Source: Bernardetiaceae bacterium
GTDB taxonomy: Bacteria; Bacteroidota; Bacteroidia; Cytophagales; Bernardetiaceae
Assembly: GCA_020832465.1 (NCBI GenBank)
Contig: JAFIER010000226.1
Span: forward strand, 1 to 46,290
Length of the DNA stretch: 46,290 bases
Direction of reading: 5' to 3'
Shown here: in pieces, positions 1-8,291 of the stretch
Numbering within the stretch: position 1 is the first letter of the stretch
Layout: each line of letters opens with the position of its first letter
Program-made: the position numbers and the translations under genes
Notes under the pieces: generated by a model
What the model was told of the DNA's origin: nothing
Seen by the model: the letters and a program-made list of their open reading frames with translations, nothing else
Database searches by the model: none

Positions 1-300
1 AATCCCATTCTGTTCGGTCAATGGACAAACGTAATTTTCCCTTTGGTAAGAAGCATACGAGCAGCAGACAAACTTTGGCATAATCAAATTCTACATCTTT
101 AAAAAAGGCTTGAATTCGCCGCTCAATCGAGCTTGTTTTTACGTCTAAAGGAATAGAGATAGCCAATTCTGAAAATTGAACTTTTCTACTTTCAATTACG
201 CCTAATAAAAGCGCTGTAAAAAACTTTTTTCTAGATAAGTGCGGTAGAATTTGAACTTTATCTAAAATTTGTATAACTTGACTCTCAATGAGATTTCTCA
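1..300 (-). CDS. IS4-family transposase, N-terminal part (cut by window edge)
   Basis: Translating the minus strand from the ATG at 298-300 gives an uninterrupted 99-100 residue reading frame that runs off the left edge. It begins MRNLIESQVIQILDKVQ and ends ...LRLSIDRTEWD. The phrase SIDRTEW is the conserved first catalytic-Asp segment of IS4-type DDE transposases, and the preceding helical region with SSIERRIQAFF is typical of the Bacteroidota members. DDE transposases cut and rejoin DNA at the ends of their own insertion sequence. The remaining D and E of the triad lie outside the window. The gene points away from the ABC-3C remnant to its right, so the 5' end of the element faces that locus. 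Family assignment rests on motif recognition; completeness of the element cannot be judged. Confidence 0.82.
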
Positions 301-345
301 TGCAAAAAGGTTGGTTTGAGGTTTAGTTCACCACAAAAATCAACC
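1..345 (-). mobile_element. Right-hand end of an IS4-type insertion sequence
   Basis: The transposase start lies at 300, and the ABC-3C effector frame becomes recognisable only from about 350, so the element boundary must fall roughly between 301 and 355. The bases 310-345 contain a short ggttg...caacc pairing that could belong to the terminal region. The left end is outside the window, so neither the inverted repeats nor a target-site duplication can be verified; the end coordinate is an estimate. Confidence 0.5.
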
Positions 346-349
346 TTTT

Positions 350-592
350 TTGTTTTCTATCCAAATTTCATCGGGTAGAGTAGACTTAACTCATATATAC
401 TACAACTTTGCGAGCGAACTTAGCAATAAAATAGAGGTAAAACGAGATACTTTTGAAAAGTTTGAGGAAATATTTTCGTATCTCTATGATTTAATTTTTG
501 AAGAAAATAAGATAGAACTTAATAAGGACAGACGTTTTATTTGGATTTTTCTGCACCATTTGTATTATAATTGTCACATAGGTAGAATATGA
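350..592 (+). pseudogene. C-terminal remnant of an ABC-3C system effector protein
   Basis: An 80-codon frame starts only at a TTG, has no plausible start region and is open only back to about 320. Its C-terminus, WIFLHHLYYNCHIG, matches the hallmark ending of the C-terminal domain that links ABC-three-component effectors to their ATPase module. In intact loci this domain follows a large effector region (for example a nuclease or peptidase), which is missing here. The IS4-type transposase begins 50 bp upstream on the other strand, so the natural reading is that the insertion removed or separated the N-terminal part. The stop codon overlaps the start of the next gene as ATGA, the normal translationally coupled arrangement of this operon. 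The assignment rests on motif plus gene order and is fairly secure; what the lost effector domain was cannot be said. Confidence 0.7.
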
Positions 593-831
593 TTACAGCG
601 CATAAATATTTGAATTTAGATTATTCTGTTATCAATATTAGTGCTTTGATAATAGAAAAGTTGCAAAAGGAGGGCTTATTACAATATGATGAGCTTAATC
701 AGTTTGTGAACAACGAACTTGGGGAAAAAGCACTTGGCTTGGTTTTGTATGCCCTTGATTTTTTGTTTTTGTTGAATAAAATTGTATATTTACCTGAACT
801 CGACGCTTTTAAACTCCATGAAACTAAGTAA
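589..831 (+). CDS. ABC-3C system middle component (MC6-like)
   Basis: This small 80-residue protein sits exactly between the effector remnant and the DUF2326 ATPase gene. It overlaps the former by 4 nt (ATGA) and the latter by 14 nt. Its size, the alpha-helical winged-helix-like pattern (segments around 14-30, 36-45, 51-64) and the order effector / small middle component / DUF2326 ATPase match the ABC-three-component conflict systems, in which the middle component is thought to bridge sensor ATPase and effector. The N-terminus MITAHKYLNLDYSVINI has the start style seen in the MC6 group. No catalytic residues are expected. The family name depends partly on context; the coding assignment is secure because of tight overlap on both sides. 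Confidence 0.72.
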   Translation: MITAHKYLNLDYSVINISALIIEKLQKEGLLQYDELNQFVNNELGEKALGLVLYALDFLFLLNKIVYLPELDAFKLHETK

Positions 832-2581
832 ACTCTACTGTAATAAAGATTTTCACAACATCTCCTTTCTGACCCGAAAAGGAGGCTTAAATGTCGTTGT
901 CGGAGATTCTAAAGGTGAAAAACAGCATAATTTAGGCAAAAGCAAATTAGCAGAATTATTAGATTTTATGCTTTTGAAAGAAGTGAATCAAAAATATTTT
1001 TTTTACAAAGGTACAAGCAATGAAAAGTTTGAAGGTTATGAATTTTATTTAGAAATTCTTTTGAATAATGGTCAATATTTGACTATCAAAAGAGCTGTAG
1101 ATAATGCCACCAAAATTGCTTTCAAACTTCAAGAAAAAGCATCAGAAGGCTTTGTCTATTATCAAAGTTTTGATAAAACTTTTCCTTTTACTAAGGCAAA
1201 AGAATATTTGAACACACTTTTAGATTTTGACTTTTGCAAAGAGCAGCACGAAAATTACCGCCGTTTGGTCAGCTACTCCCTGCGTACGCAAGGTGACTAC
1301 GAGCCTAAGCAAAATACCATTTTTCAACTCACTAAGTTTCGTAAAGGTAAAGATAAATATTGGAAACCTCTTCTTTTTGCTTTGTTGGGTTTTGATGCCC
1401 AAACTTTGAGAGAAAAGTATGATTTAGAAGAAAAAATTAAAGATACTAATAAAACAATAAAATTGCAAGAAAATGACTTTGGTACAAAAACTGAAGACAA
1501 GAGCTCTCTGCTCGAAAAAATAACAGATAAAAACTTAGAAAAAGAGAATTTAGAAAAAGAATTGAACAACTTTAATTTTTACAAAGAAGACAAAGAAACT
1601 ATACAAAATTTGGTTGGGAATATTGAAGTAGAAATTGCTCAATTAAATACTACTTTATACAACTTAGAACAAGAGATAGAACGTCTAAAAAAATCTATTC
1701 GTAACCAGTATAATTTTGATATCGAAAAAGTGCAAAAAATATTTGAAGAAGTAGATTTATACTTCTCTAATCAATTATCTAAAAGTTATGAAGAGCTTTT
1801 AGATTTTAACAGACAAATTACTCAAGAGCGTAATCAAAATATCAAAGAAGTTTTAGAACAAAAAGAAAAAGAATATCAAGATATCAATACAAAGTTGATA
1901 GACCTCAACAAAGAGCGTGAACAATTTAGTGATTTAATCCAAGATACGACTTTTTTTAAAAAACATGCTACCTATCAAAGAAAACTTGTAGAAATTGAAA
2001 AAGAAATTACTCATTTTCAAATTCAGTTAGAAGCCATTGAAAAAATGGAAAATAAGAAAACAGAAATAGAGAATATCAAAAAAACAGAATTAGAAGTTGT
2101 AAAAGGACAACTTAAAAATATTTTAGATAATACAATATCCAATGAATTATACATGAAAATTCGTAGGACTTTTTCAGAGATTGTAAGAAAGATTCTACAG
2201 GAAGATGCTTACATTACCATAAAGCCTAATAGCAATTATAATATTGACTTCACGCCTGAGTTTCCTAATTCAGCCAAAGCAGACGGAAATACCTATTACA
2301 AAATTCTTTGTATAGCCTTTGATTTGGCGGTTTTGATAAATTATCGAGAAAAATCACATTTTCGTTTTGTATATCATGACGATGTAATTTCGGGAGATGA
2401 CAACGGCGTAAAGTCGAGGCTTATTGAAGTAGTCAGAGCAATAGCTGAAAGAAATGACATACAGTACATTTTTTCTGCTATCAAAGATAATATTCCGCCT
2501 TTTGTTGATATTTCAGAAAATATCATTTTGAAACTTCACGACAAAGACGAAAGCGGACGGTTATTCAAGATGATTTTTTAG
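818..2581 (+). CDS. ABC-3C system ATPase, DUF2326 domain protein
   Basis: A 587-residue SMC/RecN-like ATPase. The N-terminus MKLSKLYC... leads to a Walker A of the DUF2326 kind, with K41-S42 in the phrase HNLGKS. A long charged coiled coil follows (about residues 210-440), then a C-terminal lobe with FVYHDDVISGDDNGVKSRL (Walker B/signature area) and QYIFSAIKD. The ATG at 818 is chosen because the homologous proteins begin with this MKL.kLY segment; the frame extends to a TTG at 782 but that part is not conserved. In the ABC-3C model the ATPase senses an invasion-related cue and unleashes the effector through the middle component. Here the ATPase and middle component are intact while the effector is truncated by the neighbouring insertion sequence, so the system is probably dead as an effector module. 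Confidence 0.85.
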   Translation: MKLSKLYCNKDFHNISFLTRKGGLNVVVGDSKGEKQHNLGKSKLAELLDFMLLKEVNQKYFFYKGTSNEKFEGYEFYLEILLNNGQYLTIKRAVDNATKIAFKLQEKASEGFVYYQSFDKTFPFTKAKEYLNTLLDFDFCKEQHENYRRLVSYSLRTQGDYEPKQNTIFQLTKFRKGKDKYWKPLLFALLGFDAQTLREKYDLEEKIKDTNKTIKLQENDFGTKTEDKSSLLEKITDKNLEKENLEKELNNFNFYKEDKETIQNLVGNIEVEIAQLNTTLYNLEQEIERLKKSIRNQYNFDIEKVQKIFEEVDLYFSNQLSKSYEELLDFNRQITQERNQNIKEVLEQKEKEYQDINTKLIDLNKEREQFSDLIQDTTFFKKHATYQRKLVEIEKEITHFQIQLEAIEKMENKKTEIENIKKTELEVVKGQLKNILDNTISNELYMKIRRTFSEIVRKILQEDAYITIKPNSNYNIDFTPEFPNSAKADGNTYYKILCIAFDLAVLINYREKSHFRFVYHDDVISGDDNGVKSRLIEVVRAIAERNDIQYIFSAIKDNIPPFVDISENIILKLHDKDESGRLFKMIF

Positions 2582-2692
2582 TACTTACACACTCACTTTT
2601 TGGGATAGTGTCATATTGTCCTTGTTATAATTTTCAGCACTCAAGTAGTGCTACATAATTTAAGTTATTATGCTACAAAAAATAACCTCCTC

Positions 2693-3997
2693 TTATTTTT
2701 TAGCTTTTATAATTTCTTCAATTTCTTCTTCTAACTCTTCGACGTGGTAGGTTTTATCTACAATTTGGTGGATCACTTCATCGAGTTCATTCGTCATGGT
2801 TTTCATGTGGTCGAGGAGCTCGAGGTTAAATGGATTAGCGGGGTTTTTAAAATCAAAAATTTGAATTAAACCTAAAATAGATGCTACTGGACGGCGAATA
2901 TCATGCGAACTGATATGTGCAATTTCACGTAAATATTTATTTTGTTCGGAGATACGCTTCTGGAAAATTTTTCTATCCGTAATGTCATATTGAATAGATA
3001 AATATTGATAAATTTCACCTGTATCATCAACAAAGGGAATTATATGCGTATCGAGCCAAAAAAGTTCGCCTTTGGCATTGCGATTTTGAATTTCGCCACG
3101 CCATACGTTTTTGCTTTGAATGGTTTCCCAAAGTTCTTGATAAAAAGTATTATCGTGGTAGCCCGAGCTAATGTTAGCATAAGTTTTGCCTATCATCTCG
3201 TGCGAGCTATAACCTGATATTTCTTCAAATTTTTGATTTACATATTTTATTTTTCCTTGTTTATCTGTAATGCTCATAATGCTTGCATTGATAATAGCAT
3301 AACGAAAATCAGCTAATTGTTTGGCTATATTATGAATTTCCTCTTCCATCAAAACCCGTTCATGTACATTAGAAGCAAGTAGTACTCGGGCTGTTTGTCC
3401 GTCAAAAGTCATGGCGTGCGAGCTGACTTCAACATAAAACTCTTCTCCTGTTTTGCGTTTGTGTTTCCAAATACCAGATTCGCTAAAAATATCTTTGAGC
3501 TGTGCAATATGAGTTTTGAGTTTTTGTCTGTCTTCTTGTGGGTGTAGCTGGCGTACTTTCAATTTCAAAAATTCGGGTTTTGTATAACCATACTGTGCAA
3601 TAGCTGCTTGGTTTACTGCCAAAAAATAAGTAGTTTTAACATCATAAATCAATAAAGGTTGTGGGTGCTCTTCAAAAAGTTTTTTATATACGCCCTCGGA
3701 GTGGCGCAATCCCCTACGAAAACGATTGACAAGTGCATAGAGCAAAATACAAGTAAAAATAACATAGGCATAACCTTTGTAACTTTGTATAGATTGAATG
3801 CTCTGTTCTGAGAGTTGGTCAGAAAAAGTATAAAGGACGTAGTCGCTTATAAAAATCCAAAAAAAGCCTAACACTAAATAAATCAGTGTAATAAACAAAG
3901 AAGAGTATTTCACTTTTGCAGTATATTTTGATTGTTTGTTTTTATGTTTTAAATATTTGATTTGTAGCACTAACGACTTTTTGAGCAAACTTAGCAC
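2693..3997 (-). CDS. Membrane PAS-domain sensor with HisKA-like helix but no HATPase domain
   Basis: This 434-residue protein has two membrane helices near the N-terminus (about residues 34-53 and 73-92). Two PAS domains follow (about 104-220 and 225-345), the second ending in a PAC-type segment (FVDDTGEIYQYLSIQYDITDRK). The last part, with IAHISSHDIRRPVASILGLIQIF, is a dimerisation/histidine-phosphotransfer helix with a phosphorylatable-type His. The protein ends about 75 residues later in a charged tail with no N, G1 or G2 box, so it cannot autophosphorylate by itself. Bacteroidota encode many such PAS-HisKA stubs; it may act as a sensor, a heterodimer partner or a phosphate acceptor. Its start lies only 17 bp from the divergent gene at 4015, which leaves little promoter space, so one of the two true starts may be further inside. 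Confidence 0.75.
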   Translation of the reverse strand: MLSLLKKSLVLQIKYLKHKNKQSKYTAKVKYSSLFITLIYLVLGFFWIFISDYVLYTFSDQLSEQSIQSIQSYKGYAYVIFTCILLYALVNRFRRGLRHSEGVYKKLFEEHPQPLLIYDVKTTYFLAVNQAAIAQYGYTKPEFLKLKVRQLHPQEDRQKLKTHIAQLKDIFSESGIWKHKRKTGEEFYVEVSSHAMTFDGQTARVLLASNVHERVLMEEEIHNIAKQLADFRYAIINASIMSITDKQGKIKYVNQKFEEISGYSSHEMIGKTYANISSGYHDNTFYQELWETIQSKNVWRGEIQNRNAKGELFWLDTHIIPFVDDTGEIYQYLSIQYDITDRKIFQKRISEQNKYLREIAHISSHDIRRPVASILGLIQIFDFKNPANPFNLELLDHMKTMTNELDEVIHQIVDKTYHVEELEEEIEEIIKAKK

Positions 3998-4014
3998 TAC
4001 GAGAAATCTGTTCT

Positions 4015-5019
4015 ATGCTTAATTTTAAAAATACAAAAAAAATGCTTAATACCTATAAAAAGCAGCTAACTTTTGTGCTTAAAGCATTGATTTGGCTACT
4101 GGCCTGGCAATTTTTGTATCATAAGATACAGCAAGATGCACACTTTTGGCAAGATTTACAAACAGCACTTTTGCAACTTGATGCCTTGACTACTACCTCA
4201 AGCCTCTTGGCAGTGGGTGCGCTTATGTGTTTAAATTGGGGCTTCGAGAGTCGTAAGTGGCAAATTTTACTACGCCCTATTGAGCCTATTCGTTTTCGTG
4301 TAGCTTTTGCACAGGTGCTACGCGGTTTGGCTACGGCATTGAGCATACCTACACAGGTTGGGGTTTTTGCTGGTCGGACGTTACATTTTACGCCACAAAA
4401 ACGGATACAAAGTGTAGGTGCACTGCTTTTAGGTAGCCAAGCACAAAGCTACTTAACTTTTGGTACTGGTAGCATCGCATTGCTTATTTTTTTGTATGAA
4501 AGTGTAAGTACTAGATTTTTTATTTTTATGCTTTTGATAGTCATAGCCTTACAAGGACTTGCTTTGCTTTATTTTATGGGATACAAAACGCTGCTTTTTT
4601 GGCTTCGTCGCTATCCCAAAATATATAAGGCATTGCGCGTGCTGCGTTATTATAGCAAGGGTGAACTTTTTTTGCTACTACTTTTTTCGGCATTGCGTTA
4701 TGTTGTATTTTGTTTTCAATTTTTAGTACTACTACGCTTATTTGCCATAGAATTGCCAATTTTTGATGCGCTTATCGGCATTTCGCTGGTTTTTGCTACG
4801 AAGTCATTACTACCAACTTTTCATGTACTGAGCGATTTAGGATTACGAGAAAGTGCTGCACTTTTTTTCTTTGCGCACTACGGCACGCCCCATGCGCCGC
4901 TCATTTTAGCAAGTCTTTTGCTTTGGGCGATGAACGTAATGTTTCCCTCTGTGGCTGGGCTTTTGCTTTGGTTTGTCAGTCCAGCTCCTCTGGATAAGGC
5001 ACATATACAAAATTCATAA
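4015..5019 (+). CDS. Flippase-like membrane protein (LPG synthase transmembrane-region family)
   Basis: This 334-residue integral membrane protein has about seven to eight hydrophobic helices. The segment NWGFESRKWQILLRPIEPI followed by the glycine-rich GLATALSIPTQVGVFAGR and later LGSQAQSYLTFGTGSIA corresponds to the core of the lysylphosphatidylglycerol-synthase transmembrane region (UPF0104/YbhN-like) family. The soluble aminoacyl-transferase domain of MprF is absent, as in most Bacteroidota members; these stand-alone proteins are thought to move lipids or glycolipids across the inner membrane. A second in-frame ATG at 4042 could be the real start, since 4015 is only 17 bp from the divergent PAS gene. 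The 3' end overlaps the convergent small gene at 4976-5353 by 44 bp. Confidence 0.75.
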   Translation: MLNFKNTKKMLNTYKKQLTFVLKALIWLLAWQFLYHKIQQDAHFWQDLQTALLQLDALTTTSSLLAVGALMCLNWGFESRKWQILLRPIEPIRFRVAFAQVLRGLATALSIPTQVGVFAGRTLHFTPQKRIQSVGALLLGSQAQSYLTFGTGSIALLIFLYESVSTRFFIFMLLIVIALQGLALLYFMGYKTLLFWLRRYPKIYKALRVLRYYSKGELFLLLLFSALRYVVFCFQFLVLLRLFAIELPIFDALIGISLVFATKSLLPTFHVLSDLGLRESAALFFFAHYGTPHAPLILASLLLWAMNVMFPSVAGLLLWFVSPAPLDKAHIQNS

Positions 5020-5353
5020 AATCAGGTTCGACAACAAAAAGACAGCAAAACTCTTCATGATTTTTATAATTAGCTTGAAAGAGTTTCAGACCTTCATCGC
5101 TCATGAGCTTTCGCTGCACAAACTCCTCTACAAAAGAGGCGTAATAATTCCACGAAAGTGTATCAGCTTCGCTTTTGCCCACGAGCAACTTGCCAATAGC
5201 AATATTGGTTTTTGAAATAGCAAAAATCGGATAATCCGAAATCTTATGCGCTTTGATAGCATAAGCAGCTTCTTTTAGTTTATCTGCCACCTCTACAAAA
5301 TCCTTAGTAATCGTACCTAAATATTTGCCATCTATCTCGGGAGAGTTTTCCAT
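4976..5353 (-). CDS. Conserved hypothetical protein, 125 aa
   Basis: A cytoplasmic, soluble protein with no membrane segment or signal peptide; the N-terminus is MENSPEIDGKYLGTITKDF. It is mixed alpha/beta with two cysteines in a row (EEFCCLFV) near residue 105 and an aromatic-rich C-terminus (DFMNFVYVPYPEELD). I do not recognise a named family. The ordinary amino-acid composition and clean start, with an A+T-rich leader upstream, support it being real. It is convergent with the flippase-like gene and overlaps its last 44 bp in antisense, an arrangement in which each transcript's 3' end can pair with the other. Function unknown. Confidence 0.6.
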   Translation of the reverse strand: MENSPEIDGKYLGTITKDFVEVADKLKEAAYAIKAHKISDYPIFAISKTNIAIGKLLVGKSEADTLSWNYYASFVEEFVQRKLMSDEGLKLFQANYKNHEEFCCLFVVEPDFMNFVYVPYPEELD

Positions 5354-5460
5354 ATTTTACGCTATGTTTGATTCAACTTCAGATTAAAATTGACTATACA
5401 TCGCAAAATTAGCATTTTTTTTGTAAATTGCATATAATTCTTGTTACAGACTTTTGGTTA

Positions 5461-5529
5461 CTCGCTACGGGTGTACGTCAAGTTGCTCAATCGCCTTAGA
5501 TAATTTCATTGCCGTGCAACCCTCGCTAC
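5461..5529. mobile_element. Short MITE-like element (53 bp) with 8-bp target-site duplication
   Basis: The bases 5461-5468 (ctcgctac) are repeated exactly at 5522-5529. Between them lies a 53-bp unit that starts gggtgtac and ends gtgcaacc, ends that are imperfect inverted repeats (6 of 8). The first 45 bp of the unit closely match the reverse complement of the element at 29145-29246, including cttagataatttca. A repeated 8-bp flank plus related termini in two independent places is the signature of transposition. It lies 33 bp upstream of the helicase gene start and may influence its promoter. It has no coding capacity. Confidence 0.65.
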
Positions 5530-5561
5530 TCAATTTATAAACTATTAGCTAAGAATACTGC

Positions 5562-8291
5562 ATGTTACTTTGTGCCAATTATGTACATACACCTTCGTTT
5601 TTTGAGTTAGAAGGTAATCCCTTACAAAATAAGATTTCGCCCGCTGCTGCCTTTCATTACTGTTTGCTTACGCGCGGAGTGCCTACGGCCATGAGTGTAA
5701 GCCTGCAAGAACGGCTCGGCGATCCACGCGCTGACGAAGATTTTGAACGTTATTACGACCTTCAGCAAGAGGGCTATATCGGTACGCATCTTATCAAAAG
5801 TAAAATTATTCCAACGGCAGTTATGCGTTTGCAAATGGCACTTATTTGGGCATTGCAACCCACTCATAAAGAAATACTACTTGTCCTACCCGAGACCTTC
5901 TTACCCTTAGATTGGGCAAAAGATGCGCTACAAGATTTTCTAAATTTGCAACATGTAGCAGCTCATATTTTTAAAGCAGAAAAACTGGATACGGAAATAT
6001 TAACAGCACGTCATTGGCAGGCTTTTTCTCAAGAGCAAATACAACAGGCACTTTGTATCGAGCTTAGATTAAATATAGACGAAACGCAGCAAGCGGGGAA
6101 TCATCTACCTGAATCTTGTTTGAAAATAAGCCCTGCTACCGATACAGCAGAAAAAAAAGATTTACTAAACACTGCTCAATGGCAAGACTTTGCCCCCCCT
6201 CATTTAGTAGCGCAAGGCGAGCAGAGCAATCGGGAGGCTATGCGCAAACTTTTGGTAGAAATTTTTGGATACGATGATTTTCATAAAGGTCAGTTTCCTC
6301 TTTTGGAAGCTACATTCAAACAAAAAAATACCTTAGCAGCACTCGCTCATGGGCAGGGTAAATCTTTGGCTTTTCAGATGCTTAGTTTTTTTGTATCAAA
6401 GCCTGTGGTAGTTTTTTTGCCTAACAAAACTGCCCTTCATTACCAAATTGCCATGCTCGAGCGCATAGGTATAAATACTTACGCCTCGCTTGATAGCGAT
6501 ACGCCTGAGCAGATGCGTTTACAACTCCTTGAGGATTTTGATAAGGCACGGCTCTCCGTGCTTTTTTTGCAACCTAATATTTGCATAACGCCCTTTTTTA
6601 GAGAGCAGCTTTTGCCTAAAATTCAAAAAAAAGCAGCTTGCTTAGTCATAGACGAAGCGCATAAAATGTGCATGAATTCTCCTGATTTTAATAGTCATTA
6701 TTTCAATCTTTATCATTTGATTCGCAAAGATGCCAAGTCATTGCCATTATTGGCATTGAGCGCATCGGCAGCTTTTGCAGAGGTACGTGTGCAATTAGAA
6801 AATGATTTGCACATTGAGCAAACCGTTTTGCCCCTACCCGCACCTTCTTACCAAAGGCGAACACAAGTACTGCAAGCCGAAGATAACAAGTATCCAGTAC
6901 TGTTGAATCTGGTTAAGAGAAGTCTTTCGCAGACGAATTCTATTTTGATTTTTACGCGCAGTGTCGAAGGCACGGAGGGCTGCAAGTTGCTCTCCGAACG
7001 TCTTTCTTTTGACCTAAAAACCGAAGTAAAATACTATTCCGAAGAGCTACCCGAGGATACACGCATCGCAGATATTGACCACGAGCAGCGCAACCGTCGT
7101 GCTTATCAAGAGTTTTTTGAGGGCAAAGCGCAGGTTATTGTCGTAGCATCTGATTTTCGTATCGGCATCAATATTCCCCAAGAGGTGCTCACAGTGCATT
7201 ATGGTATGCCACCTTCGCTTTTGCATTACTATCAAGAAAGCGGAAAAAGTACCTTAGGACGGCATTATATTATTTTCTCTCCTGAGCATGCTGATGCTGA
7301 TATGCCGAAAGCATTAGCCGTAAAAAGTGATATAGATACCGCACGCCATGTGCTTAGCAATGCGGGCTGGGGAAAAAAAGATACACTCAAACATCTCACT
7401 CAAATCATAGAACGCGCACCTAATCCTGATACTGATGCAGCTTTGATGCTTTCGGTATGCGAAAAGTATGCCGCGCCTAACCCTAATCAATTGGTTAGGC
7501 TTTCCATCAAAGAGGTTGATTTTAGAATGTTTGAAACTCCTGTAACGAATCGGCTCGAGAAACTCGGTACGATTTGTAGCTATTTAGCCCACCTTGATTT
7601 GATTGCATACTGGACACAAACAGACGCAGAGCACATCGCAATTCAGACATTAGCTAAGATGCCGACACAACTCGAGCAACGCTGTCAAGCGTTTATGAAG
7701 CAGTGTTTTGCTATACGCTTTGAGAATAGGCGTAGGCATTTATCAGATTTTTATGAAGTTGTATTAGCAAACGAAGTGGAGGCTGAGTTAGCTAAGATAT
7801 TGAAAATCGGTGAGCCAGCTTTTCAACTTATGCACATTGCCGAGCAGTCGGATAAAGAGCTTGTACAAGAAGATGTGGTGAGTTGGTTTGAATTTATACG
7901 TGAGCCAGCTTCTCAGCAACTTTTAGCCGAGTTAAAGTCTAATTATGGCGAATCTTGTGGTATTATTTTTATTGCTGCTTGTATGGATTTTTTGAATCCT
8001 AAACTCGAGCCTTTGCCAGCGCAGCAGGCGATAAAAACTGCTTTGAGCCGTTTGAAAAAAGTCAATTTACTTTCAGAGGAGCTTTTAGAAGGTATGCTTT
8101 TTTCGCTTGCGGGTGTTGTAAATACGACTAAAAAACCTTACCTTGCTGAAGTCTTATATGAATATTACGAATCCTATCTCGAGAAAATATATCAAAACTT
8201 ACACGATGAGTTTAGTTTGGAAAAACTTTTGCAAGTCGAAATTAAATCATTACAACAAATAAATTGGCATTTGCATGGCAGAATATCTTGA
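5562..8291 (+). CDS. Divergent RecQ-like superfamily 2 helicase with long N-terminal extension
   Basis: This 909-residue protein has a recognisable RecQ-type helicase core in the middle. Motif 0 is FGYDDFHKGQ (235-244), Walker A is AHGQGKS (262-268, K267), motif II is DEAH (364-367) followed by an MNSPDF segment, and motif III is SASA (400-403). Motif IV is ILIFTRS (461-467) and motif V is VVASDFRIGINIP (527-539). Motif VI is degenerate: where RecQ has QESGRAGRDG, this protein has QESG followed by KSTLGR (558-567), so the arginine finger is displaced or lost. The first 230 residues and the last 300 match no family I know, and the Cys cluster of the RQC zinc module is absent. It is translationally coupled (17-nt overlap) to a coiled-coil tail-anchored protein. 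Inference: a specialised helicase or a DNA-sensing ATPase in a two-gene system, perhaps defensive. The ATG at 5562 is the first after an A+T-rich gap. Confidence 0.75.
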   Translation: MLLCANYVHTPSFFELEGNPLQNKISPAAAFHYCLLTRGVPTAMSVSLQERLGDPRADEDFERYYDLQQEGYIGTHLIKSKIIPTAVMRLQMALIWALQPTHKEILLVLPETFLPLDWAKDALQDFLNLQHVAAHIFKAEKLDTEILTARHWQAFSQEQIQQALCIELRLNIDETQQAGNHLPESCLKISPATDTAEKKDLLNTAQWQDFAPPHLVAQGEQSNREAMRKLLVEIFGYDDFHKGQFPLLEATFKQKNTLAALAHGQGKSLAFQMLSFFVSKPVVVFLPNKTALHYQIAMLERIGINTYASLDSDTPEQMRLQLLEDFDKARLSVLFLQPNICITPFFREQLLPKIQKKAACLVIDEAHKMCMNSPDFNSHYFNLYHLIRKDAKSLPLLALSASAAFAEVRVQLENDLHIEQTVLPLPAPSYQRRTQVLQAEDNKYPVLLNLVKRSLSQTNSILIFTRSVEGTEGCKLLSERLSFDLKTEVKYYSEELPEDTRIADIDHEQRNRRAYQEFFEGKAQVIVVASDFRIGINIPQEVLTVHYGMPPSLLHYYQESGKSTLGRHYIIFSPEHADADMPKALAVKSDIDTARHVLSNAGWGKKDTLKHLTQIIERAPNPDTDAALMLSVCEKYAAPNPNQLVRLSIKEVDFRMFETPVTNRLEKLGTICSYLAHLDLIAYWTQTDAEHIAIQTLAKMPTQLEQRCQAFMKQCFAIRFENRRRHLSDFYEVVLANEVEAELAKILKIGEPAFQLMHIAEQSDKELVQEDVVSWFEFIREPASQQLLAELKSNYGESCGIIFIAACMDFLNPKLEPLPAQQAIKTALSRLKKVNLLSEELLEGMLFSLAGVVNTTKKPYLAEVLYEYYESYLEKIYQNLHDEFSLEKLLQVEIKSLQQINWHLHGRIS

